From CAYTRS01 sp964440305 (GTDB lineage Bacteria > Patescibacteriota > Minisyncoccia > Moranbacterales > JAKLHP01): DNA of 8,903 bases. Made by a program: the position numbers and the translations under genes. This document shows positions 1 to 5,439 of this stretch, one piece after another (the stretch's first letter is position 1; each line of letters starts with the position of its first letter). The notes under the pieces were generated by a model that did no database searches, had not been told where the DNA came from, and was given only the letters and a program-made list of their open reading frames with translations. Where the stretch lies: NCBI GenBank assembly GCA_964440305.1, contig CAYTRS010000026.1, forward strand, positions 1 through 8,903, in the 5' to 3' direction.

Positions 1-101
1 GGTTTGACAGATCCAATTTTCCCGTAAAAATAGATGTCAACATTGACGAAAAAGTAAACCTGTCCGATTTCAGCGTCATGATGTATTATTGGACCGGATA
101 A
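1..101 (+). CDS. C-terminal end of a dockerin-domain protein (partial, 5' end outside window)
   Basis: Only the last 32 codons are present, read in the frame starting at base 3 and ending with TAA at 99-101. The visible peptide contains DVNIDEKVNLSD followed by FSVMMYYW. This matches the type I dockerin F-hand pattern D-x-N-x-D-x-x-V-N-x-x-D plus its following helix; the usual Gly at loop position 6 is Glu here. Dockerins normally have two such repeats, so the first should lie just upstream. In known systems a dockerin binds calcium and docks its protein into a cohesin domain. The next two genes encode cohesin-like domains, which supports the call. What the rest of this protein does (enzyme, adhesin or other) cannot be seen. 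The gap to the next ATG is 16 bases with no terminator, so it is probably the upstream member of the same operon. Confidence 0.75.
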   Translation, partial: FDRSNFPVKIDVNIDEKVNLSDFSVMMYYWTG

Positions 102-117
102 ATTTTTTTAAGCGCCG

Positions 118-1059
118 ATGCTAATTTTAAATATGAAATTTTTTTTATTTTTTCTGGCGGCAGCAGGTTTGTTTTTCGGAGGCAGCGCACAGGCGGCTGT
201 GGTTTTTTTGGAGCCGGAAAGCTATTCTGAAAACGGCCAAGAATTTTACCAAATCAAATTTTTCCTCAACACGGAAGGAGAAAGTGTCAATGCCATGGAG
301 GGAGAAATTGTTTATTCAGAACAGGATCTTGATTTTCAAAAGATCTTGGACGGCGGATCGGTAGTAAACTTCTGGATTGAAAATCCCCAAAAATTGTCCG
401 ATGGAAAGATATTTTTTTCCGGAGGGATGCCCGGCGGATATAACGGGGAAAAGGGATTTATTTTTTCCGCCGTTTTTTCTTCAGCAAGCGATTTTTCCTC
501 CAATCAAACGGATATTTTCTTCCAAAAATTGAAAATTTATCTGAATGACGGCAGGGGAACGGAGAAGAAGCTGGCTGATTTCAAGATTAGCTTCAATCCG
601 AAAGAATCCAAGCCGGTTGCCGCGCAATCCGACACAAAACCTCCGGAGGTTTTCGCGCCATATGTTACTCGCGATCCGAATCTGGCCGACGGACAATGGG
701 TTGTCATTTTGAATGCTCAAGACAAAGGAGAGGGCATTGATCGCTATGAGGTTTTTGAATCATCTGAAAAATACAAGCCGGAAGAACTTGCCGATAACAA
801 TTCCTTGCCTTGGCAAATTGTAAAAAATTCCGGGGTTTATACACTTCTGGATCAAAGTTTGGAAAGCTACATCTATGCCAAAGCCGTTGACAGGGCGGGC
901 AATGAAAGGACGGCCATTGTCATTCCGGCTATTTCCGAAAAACCAAAATACTTTAATTATAAGGCCATTTCTGTTATAATAATATTGTCAATTGTCGTCC
1001 TGGTTGCTTTCCTGGAGTTGTTTTTCTTCAGAAGAAGAAAATATGAGCAAAATAAATAA
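118..1059 (+). CDS. Membrane-anchored cohesin-like domain protein, 313 aa
   Basis: Predicted surface protein with a single C-terminal anchor. A signal peptide ends near AQA (residue 26). Residues about 27-160 form a beta-rich domain with cohesin features: an opening strand, an N-T-E-G-E-S-V-N-A-M segment and a G-G-M-P-G-G turn. The next gene repeats these as NTEGKGVNAV and GGFPGG. Residues about 172-270 look like an Ig-like domain ending in AVDRAGNERTA. A hydrophobic helix at about 282-304 is followed by the positive tail FFRRRKYEQNK, so the bulk faces outward. Cohesins bind dockerins, and the gene just upstream ends in a dockerin. The start is uncertain: no Shine-Dalgarno is visible, and an in-frame ATG at 133 gives a more classical signal peptide (MKFFLFFLAAAG). 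The 3' end overlaps the next gene. The cohesin assignment rests on pattern recognition, not on a profile search. Confidence 0.8.
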   Translation: MLILNMKFFLFFLAAAGLFFGGSAQAAVVFLEPESYSENGQEFYQIKFFLNTEGESVNAMEGEIVYSEQDLDFQKILDGGSVVNFWIENPQKLSDGKIFFSGGMPGGYNGEKGFIFSAVFSSASDFSSNQTDIFFQKLKIYLNDGRGTEKKLADFKISFNPKESKPVAAQSDTKPPEVFAPYVTRDPNLADGQWVVILNAQDKGEGIDRYEVFESSEKYKPEELADNNSLPWQIVKNSGVYTLLDQSLESYIYAKAVDRAGNERTAIVIPAISEKPKYFNYKAISVIIILSIVVLVAFLELFFFRRRKYEQNK

Positions 1060-3112
1060 AAAAACGAAAATATCCAAAACAAGCCTTTCCTTCCTTATGC
1101 TGGCCTCGGCTTTTATTTTCTTTTCTCTGCCGGAAAAAGCCTGTGCCGCCACTCTTTCGCTGACTCCGGGTGGCGGAAGTTATGAAGTTGGAAGCACTTT
1201 TGACGTTTCCATAATGATGAATACTGAAGGCAAAGGCGTCAATGCCGTCAAGGCCTCTTTGTCTTTTCCGGCTGACATCCTCCAGGTAACATCGCCTTCA
1301 GCCGGACAATCCGCCGTCACTTTGTGGGCCAGTCCTCCCACTTACAGCAATAGTGCCGGAACAATTTCCCTTGAAGGAGGATTTCCGGGAGGAACCAATG
1401 TTTCAAACGGACTGATTGCTAAAATTACTTTTCGCGTCAAGGGCACCGGAACGGCTATCGTCAAATTTCTGGATGACTCAAAGATTCTTTTGGATAATGG
1501 CAAAGGAACGGGAGCACTGAGCCAAACCAACAATGGAATATACGCCCTGACTCTGCCTCCTCCCTCCGGTCCGGAAGTTATTTCCGAAACGCATGCCGAC
1601 CAGTCGCGCTGGTATGGATTTTCCTCGGCTGTTTTGAAGTGGGCCGATCCCGATCCCAGCATTGTTGATGAATACAGCTATGTCCTAAGCGATGATCCGA
1701 GCGAAATTCCCGACGATGTTTCCGAAGGATATAAAAATAACATATCTTATAAAAACCTTTCCGACGGCCGGCACTATTTTCACATCAAAGCCTTGAACAA
1801 GGACAATGTTTGGGGAGGGACGACTCATTATGCCTTGAATATTGACAGCACTCCGCCAGCCGAATTTTTCGTTGATATTTTCCCTTCCAGTTCCACAGCC
1901 AGAAAAAATCCCGTCATTCAATTTGCCACCACAGACAACCTGTCCAGCGTAAGCCATTATGAATTGAAGATTGTGAGATTGAGTGATGATTATGCCCGTG
2001 CCGGATCCCAAGAAGATCAGAAGATGTTTATTGAGGCCAATAGTCCCTATTTGAGCAATGATTTGGAGTTGGGAAATTATGATGTCATTGTCCGCGCTTA
2101 TGACGCGGCAGGCAATTATCGCGATTCAATCAAGCGGCTGAAAATTTCCAATGCCCCCTTTCAGTTTGTAAGCAGCGAGGGGCTGGTGATTCGCGATCGC
2201 TCGGCCATTCCTTGGATCTGGTTTTTCCCGGTGATGCTGGTTGTCATATCGGCCTTGCTGTATCTTACTTGGCGACTTAGGAATTGGTACTTGGGAATGG
2301 GGGAAACGAGAGGCGACGAACGTTTGCCCGATGATGTTCGGGAAAAGCTTAGGGAATTGAAGCAACTTAAGAAAAAGTATAAAGGATTGGCAATGCTGAT
2401 GGTTTTAATCGTAAGCAGTTTCTTTTGGGGAGCTGCGGCCAAAGCCGAAGACGCCCTTTTGGAAATGGAACCTCCCTTGATTACGGCAATTTCAAAAAAT
2501 ATCTCCAACAATGAAATTTTCTATGCCGGAGGAAAAGCGCAAACTAGCGGAGGAAAAATAAAAATATACATCAAGAATGACAGGACGGGAGAGGCTTTCA
2601 GCGAGGAGGTTGAGGTTGACAGCAAGGGCGAATGGTTCTATCGGCACGACGCTTTTCTGAACGACGGCGATTATATTTTGTGGGCGCAAAGCAAAGTGGG
2701 AGAGCAATTAAGCCCCCCGAGCCCCCAAATGAAAATGACAATTAATAAAACGGCGTTGCAGATAGGATCATCGAGAGTTAGCTATGAAACGCTGCTATCC
2801 CTGATAATCGGAGTCTTATTTATAATAATTTCTATTTTGATTTTTTACGCGGGCTTGTATGCCAAGAAAATACGCAAAAAAAACAGGCAGTTTAAAAAAG
2901 AAGTTCGGGAAATTGAGGATGCCGTTCACAAGGGATTTATGATGCTGCATCGGGAGATCGGCAAAGAGCTAAAGCTGGTTGAAAGAATGAGTTCCCAAAA
3001 ATTGCTTTCCGAAAGAGAAAGCAATTACAGGGAGCACTTGATGAATGATTTGAAAAGAATAGAGCGCCATATAGAAAAAGAAATTATGGACGTGGAGAGA
3101 TTGTTGAGTTAG
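1043..3112 (+). CDS. Large multi-domain membrane protein with N-terminal cohesin-like domain, 689 aa
   Basis: The ATG at 1043 is preferred over the upstream in-frame ATG at 992: it follows GAAGAAG, overlaps the previous gene by only 17 bases and leaves a clean signal peptide ending at KACA (residue 35). Order of parts: cohesin-like domain about 36-170; Ig or fibronectin-like domain about 178-269; second Ig-like domain about 273-370, with the RAYDAAGNYRD ending typical of bacterial Ig repeats; membrane helix about 388-410; charged cytoplasmic loop; hydrophobic segment about 448-464 ending AAAKA like a second signal peptide; another Ig-like domain about 479-568; membrane helix about 582-606; charged helical tail 607-689, probably coiled coil and cytoplasmic. 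The role is probably to display a dockerin-binding receptor on the cell surface, perhaps coupled to something inside the cell. It is the last gene of the operon and is followed by a terminator. No catalytic motif was seen. Confidence 0.78.
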   Translation: MSKINKKTKISKTSLSFLMLASAFIFFSLPEKACAATLSLTPGGGSYEVGSTFDVSIMMNTEGKGVNAVKASLSFPADILQVTSPSAGQSAVTLWASPPTYSNSAGTISLEGGFPGGTNVSNGLIAKITFRVKGTGTAIVKFLDDSKILLDNGKGTGALSQTNNGIYALTLPPPSGPEVISETHADQSRWYGFSSAVLKWADPDPSIVDEYSYVLSDDPSEIPDDVSEGYKNNISYKNLSDGRHYFHIKALNKDNVWGGTTHYALNIDSTPPAEFFVDIFPSSSTARKNPVIQFATTDNLSSVSHYELKIVRLSDDYARAGSQEDQKMFIEANSPYLSNDLELGNYDVIVRAYDAAGNYRDSIKRLKISNAPFQFVSSEGLVIRDRSAIPWIWFFPVMLVVISALLYLTWRLRNWYLGMGETRGDERLPDDVREKLRELKQLKKKYKGLAMLMVLIVSSFFWGAAAKAEDALLEMEPPLITAISKNISNNEIFYAGGKAQTSGGKIKIYIKNDRTGEAFSEEVEVDSKGEWFYRHDAFLNDGDYILWAQSKVGEQLSPPSPQMKMTINKTALQIGSSRVSYETLLSLIIGVLFIIISILIFYAGLYAKKIRKKNRQFKKEVREIEDAVHKGFMMLHREIGKELKLVERMSSQKLLSERESNYREHLMNDLKRIERHIEKEIMDVERLLS

Positions 3113-3138
3113 CTGTGAAAATAAAAAAGCGATTTTGC

Positions 3139-3176
3139 AAAAGCAAAAACATCCGGCCGGGCGTTTTTGCTTTTTT
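3139..3176 (+). terminator. Intrinsic terminator after the cohesin operon
   Basis: A perfect 12-base-pair stem (3139-3150 with 3163-3174, core GCAAAAAC/GTTTTTGC) encloses a 12-base GC-rich loop. The T-run 3171-3176 forms the end of the stem and tail. It lies 26 bases after the stop of the 689-residue gene, as expected for the end of that transcript. Confidence 0.8.
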
Positions 3177-3224
3177 GGACTGTCCATTTCCAAGACCGGT
3201 TTGCTTGAAATTATTTATTTTATA

Positions 3225-3253
3225 TTGACAAAAGTGAAATTAATGATTAATTT
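3225..3253 (+). promoter_or_regulatory. Putative sigma-70 promoter of the 105-aa gene, with a palindrome
   Basis: A consensus -35 box TTGACA (3225-3230) is followed after 17 bases by a weak -10 candidate, TAATTT (3248-3253). The perfect odd-centred palindrome AAATTAATGATTAATTT (3237-3253) fills most of the spacer and the -10, so a dimeric repressor could bind there. The -35 and the palindrome are seen directly. The -10 is poor, and in AT-rich DNA a short palindrome can arise by chance. Confidence 0.45.
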
Positions 3254-3297
3254 AAAGACAGTTCTTTTTTATTGATTTGAATAAATAAAAAAAGAAA

Positions 3298-3306
3298 AAG
3301 GAGGAG
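3298..3306 (+). promoter_or_regulatory. Strong Shine-Dalgarno site of the 105-aa gene
   Basis: AAGGAGGAG ends close to the ATG at 3310, with 5 bases between the AGGAGG core and the start codon. It fixes the start of this gene. It contrasts with most neighbouring genes, which have no recognisable site. Confidence 0.8.
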
Positions 3307-3309
3307 ATA

Positions 3310-3627
3310 ATGGAAGCAGCACACGGCAAGGGCAATGGTTTTATTAAAGAAAAAGAAATACATCTTTTCAATGGAGCGATTATAGTTCCGCTTCTTAAAA
3401 AAAGAAGAAAGTATGAGTCTGTTGAGATGATAGAGTATCTGAAAGAAAATCGCTGGATAAGGTGTAAGTTTCAGGCAATATGCATTAATAATGCAATCAA
3501 ATACGACGGATTTTCCTGTGAAAGATGCCCCCTTTCAGAAAAAAAAGAGAATAGCATTGAAGATTATGAATTCAATTGCCTTAAATTCCTGACCGCTTTG
3601 ACAAGGATTATGATATCTAATTTTTAG
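3310..3627 (+). CDS. Hypothetical cysteine-containing small protein, 105 aa
   Basis: I do not recognise the family with certainty. The protein is soluble-looking, with no signal peptide or membrane helix. Its N-terminal half is basic (KKRRKYESVEMIEYLKENRW). The C-terminal half carries five cysteines at 52, 58, 70, 73 and 90, including FSCERCPL (C70-x2-C73). The spacing C-x5-C-x11-C-x2-C suggests a small zinc- or iron-sulfur-binding fold, though this is inference from spacing alone. The gene is real: it has a strong Shine-Dalgarno, its own candidate promoter and palindrome, and a terminator behind it, so it is a regulated single-gene unit. Its position beside the DUF5320/CDF/DUF134 metal genes fits a metal- or redox-related role but does not prove one. 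Confidence 0.75.
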   Translation: MEAAHGKGNGFIKEKEIHLFNGAIIVPLLKKRRKYESVEMIEYLKENRWIRCKFQAICINNAIKYDGFSCERCPLSEKKENSIEDYEFNCLKFLTALTRIMISNF

Positions 3628-3664
3628 CACTAAATTTCTGCTGAATAAATTATCTGCTTAACTT

Positions 3665-3706
3665 AAAAATAAATGCCCCTTTTGCTTGGAGGCATTTTTA
3701 TTTTTC
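3665..3706 (+). terminator. Intrinsic terminator after the 105-aa gene
   Basis: AAATGCC (3671-3677) pairs with GGCATTT (3691-3697). The stem extends through AAAAAT (3665-3670) with ATTTTT (3700-3705) across a two-base bulge. The right side is T-rich, giving the U tract. It sits about 40 bases after the stop codon. Confidence 0.7.
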
Positions 3707-3734
3707 TATTTTTTGATTGAAATATATTTAATTA

Positions 3735-3763
3735 TTGACAGTATTATATAATGGGTATATATT
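3735..3763 (+). promoter_or_regulatory. Strong sigma-70 promoter of the DUF5320 gene
   Basis: TTGACA (3735-3740, consensus -35) and TATATT (3758-3763, five of six bases of the -10 consensus) are separated by the ideal 17 bases. Transcription should start near 3770, giving a leader of about 45 bases that carries the Shine-Dalgarno at 3800. This is the best two-box promoter in the window. Confidence 0.75.
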
Positions 3764-3773
3764 CATTATATAA
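3744..3773 (+). promoter_or_regulatory. Candidate operator: perfect 10-base inverted repeat over the -10 and start site
   Basis: TTATATAATG (3744-3753) and CATTATATAA (3764-3773) are exact reverse complements separated by 10 bases, so the half-site centres are 20 bases (two helical turns) apart. The repeat covers the -10 box and the predicted transcription start. That is the geometry expected for a dimeric repressor. The regulator is unknown; the DUF134 helix-turn-helix protein at 6491 is one local candidate. The AT-rich context raises the chance of coincidence. Confidence 0.55.
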
Positions 3774-3799
3774 ATATGACTAGGAAAACTAAAATAGAA

Positions 3800-3810
3800 A
3801 AGGAGGTGAT
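3800..3810 (+). promoter_or_regulatory. Near-perfect Shine-Dalgarno site of the DUF5320 gene
   Basis: AAGGAGGTGAT is complementary over its whole length to the usual 3' end of 16S rRNA. It ends four bases before the ATG at 3815, eight bases from the AGGAGG core. It decides the start at 3815 against the in-frame ATG at 3776, which lies a few bases from the predicted transcription start. Confidence 0.85.
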
Positions 3811-3814
3811 AATT

Positions 3815-4069
3815 ATGCCGCAACAAGATAAAACAGGACCGATGGGAATGGGTCCGATGACTGGCAGGGGAATGGGTCCTTGCGGAGCGGGCTATGGTCC
3901 GGGTCTGGGATGGGGAAGAGGATATGGCAGGGTAATGTGCGGTTGGTTTTGGAGGAAATATCAGGCATTGCCGAAAAATGAAAGAGAAGATTTGCTAAAG
4001 TCAGAAGTTGAGGATTTGAAACAGGAGCTTCACATGGCAGAAGAAGAGCTTAAAAAGCTGAAAAAATAG
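3815..4069 (+). CDS. DUF5320-type Gly/Met-rich small protein, 84 aa
   Basis: The N-terminus MPQQDKTGPMGMGPMTGRGMG is the signature of the DUF5320 family, a group of short proteins often found beside NifX/NifB-like iron-molybdenum cofactor domain proteins and DUF134 regulators. Residues 8-45 are very rich in Gly, Met and aromatic residues, with Cys at 23 and 42. Residues about 55-84 form a charged amphipathic helix (EDLLKSEVEDLKQELHMAEEELKKLKK), probably a coiled coil for self-association. No signal peptide or membrane helix is present. The molecular function is not established. Metal binding through Met, Cys and His is inferred from composition and neighbours. The strong promoter, operator-like repeat and near-perfect Shine-Dalgarno suggest a protein that is made at high level when induced. 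Confidence 0.85.
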   Translation: MPQQDKTGPMGMGPMTGRGMGPCGAGYGPGLGWGRGYGRVMCGWFWRKYQALPKNEREDLLKSEVEDLKQELHMAEEELKKLKK

Positions 4070-4083
4070 AATTTCCATCGAGA

Positions 4084-4124
4084 TTTGCCTCGCGCCGATT
4101 AATATAATTTTAGCGCGGGGCAAA
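4084..4124 (+). other. Strong RNA hairpin without a U tract between DUF5320 and the thioredoxin-DsbD gene
   Basis: TTTGCCTCGCGC (4084-4095) pairs along all 12 bases, with one G-U pair, with GCGCGGGGCAAA (4113-4124) around a 17-base AT-rich loop. It starts 15 bases after the DUF5320 stop. No T-run follows at once, so it is not a textbook terminator. It could end transcription inefficiently, protect the 3' end of the DUF5320 message, or be a processing site. Confidence 0.5.
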
Positions 4125-4198
4125 GCCGGCAGGCAAGGGAAGGGTTGTTTTTGGAGGCATAATAATGTAAAGTTAAGTTAAAATAAACGTAGCTTTTT

Positions 4199-5422
4199 AT
4201 GAATTATCCAAGAAAAATAAAAAAGATAATAACGCTGATTTTCATTTCTGCGCTTTTTTTCATTCAATTGAGCATTCCGGCCGATGCTTCGAATTCCCTT
4301 AACTTATATTTTTTCTACGGAGACGGATGCCCTCATTGTGAGAAAGAAATGGAATTTTTGGAGCAAATTCAGGGAAAATATCCGAATTTAGAGATAAAGA
4401 GCTTTGAAGTTTATCATAATAAAGAAAACGCCCTTCTGCTAAAGAAAGTAGGCAGTTTTTTAAGCGCGGATATTGGGGGAGTGCCCTTTTCGGTTATCGG
4501 AGATGAATATTTTGTCGGCTATGCGGATGGTGTGACTTCGGAAGAAATTGAAAGCAGAATAAAAAAATGCGCGAGTGGCGCATGTCCCGATCGGGTAGCG
4601 GACATAATCAACTCCAATAACGGCAATAAGCAAAATTTGGAAAAAGAAGCGACTCCGAAGAAAAGTGATTCGGAAAAAATAATAAGCCTTCCGATTATAG
4701 GAAAAATTGACGCTTACAAATTTTCCCTGCCTATTCTGACGGTGGTTATGGGGCTTTTGGACGGTTTCAATCCTTGCGCCATGTGGGCCCTTTTGTTTCT
4801 TATCAGTTTGCTTTTGGGAATGAAAGATCGAAAAAGAATGTGGATATTGGGAACTGCTTTTATTGTTGTTTCGGCTGTTGTCTATTTTTTGTTTATGTCC
4901 GCCTGGCTTAATCTTATTTTGTTTCTGGGTTTTGTCGTCTGGGTAAGGATAATGATCGGAATTCTGGCATTGCTGGGTGGGAGCTACAGCTTGAAAGAAT
5001 TTTTGGCAAACAGAGGTGATGCATGCAAGGTTACCAACAAGGAAAGCCGCAAAAAAGTTTTTCAAAAGTTAAAAAACATAGCAACCAAAAACAGCTTTTG
5101 GATGGCTTTGGGAGGAATTGCCGTTTTGGCTTTTATGGTGAATTTGGTGGAGCTTATTTGTTCAGCGGGATTGCCGGCGGTTTATACTCAGGTGCTGGTG
5201 CTTAATGATCTTGCCAAATGGCAATATTACCTTTATATCTTGTTTTACGTTTTCTTTTTTATGCTGGACGACCTGTTTATTTTCTTTATGGCCATGATTA
5301 CACTTGAAATGACCGGGATGTCCACAAAATATTCCAAATATTCGCAACTGGTTGGCGGACTGATAATGATCATGATCGGATTGCTTTTGATTTTCAAGCC
5401 CGAGTGGCTGATGTTTGGATAA
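4199..5422 (+). CDS. Exported thioredoxin-like domain fused to a DsbD/CcdA-like membrane domain, 407 aa
   Basis: Predicted thiol-disulfide electron carrier across the membrane. A signal peptide or N-terminal anchor (residues 1-30, ending ADA) leads to a thioredoxin-fold domain with active site GCPHC (C44, C47) and cis-proline loop GGVPF (P96). A second pair, C124 and C129, sits at its end. After a polar linker (about 135-165) comes a hydrophobic region of about six helices (about 175-400). It carries NPC (C193) and ELICSAG (C321), matching the two buried cysteines by which DsbD/CcdA proteins pass electrons from cytoplasmic thioredoxin. The fused domain would accept them outside. An in-frame TAG at 4190-4192 and the signal peptide support this ATG; no Shine-Dalgarno is seen. 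It is likely the first gene of an operon with CDF and DUF134. The outside partner could be surface protein cysteines or metal-site thiols. Confidence 0.85.
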   Translation: MNYPRKIKKIITLIFISALFFIQLSIPADASNSLNLYFFYGDGCPHCEKEMEFLEQIQGKYPNLEIKSFEVYHNKENALLLKKVGSFLSADIGGVPFSVIGDEYFVGYADGVTSEEIESRIKKCASGACPDRVADIINSNNGNKQNLEKEATPKKSDSEKIISLPIIGKIDAYKFSLPILTVVMGLLDGFNPCAMWALLFLISLLLGMKDRKRMWILGTAFIVVSAVVYFLFMSAWLNLILFLGFVVWVRIMIGILALLGGSYSLKEFLANRGDACKVTNKESRKKVFQKLKNIATKNSFWMALGGIAVLAFMVNLVELICSAGLPAVYTQVLVLNDLAKWQYYLYILFYVFFFMLDDLFIFFMAMITLEMTGMSTKYSKYSQLVGGLIMIMIGLLLIFKPEWLMFG

Positions 5423-5427
5423 ATTTG

Positions 5428-5433
5428 TAATAT
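5428..5433 (+). promoter_or_regulatory. Possible internal -10 box in front of the CDF gene
   Basis: TAATAT, preceded directly by TG, lies six bases before the ATG at 5440. The distance is the same as that between the -10 and ATG of the ATPase gene at 6836. No -35 is visible. It could give a short or leaderless CDF transcript in addition to read-through from the upstream gene. Confidence 0.25.
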
Positions 5434-5439
5434 AAAGTG

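Noticed and set aside
992..1042. Upstream in-frame ATG giving a 706-aa version of the second cohesin protein
   Set aside because: It would overlap the previous gene by 68 bases and add a hydrophobic, Trp/Ser-rich stretch in front of a complete signal peptide that begins at 1043.
1342..2011. Two minus-strand frames of about 106-108 residues
   Set aside because: Both are inside the cohesin/Ig-like coding region, with no ribosome sites or recognisable motifs.
3262..3296. TTCTTTTTTATT / AATAAAAAAAGAA hairpin in the leader of the 105-aa gene
   Set aside because: The arms are nearly all A and T with an extra base, so it is expected by chance here and would be unstable; not called a riboswitch or attenuator.
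3776..3814. In-frame ATG extending the DUF5320 protein by 13 residues
   Set aside because: It lies only a few bases from the predicted transcription start with no ribosome site, while 3815 follows an 11-base Shine-Dalgarno and begins exactly at the family's usual MPQQD-like start.
4460..5065. 201-residue open frame on the minus strand
   Set aside because: Antisense shadow of the thioredoxin-DsbD gene; the product is Gln/Asn/Lys-rich with no domain and no ribosome site, and the plus-strand protein has clear motifs.
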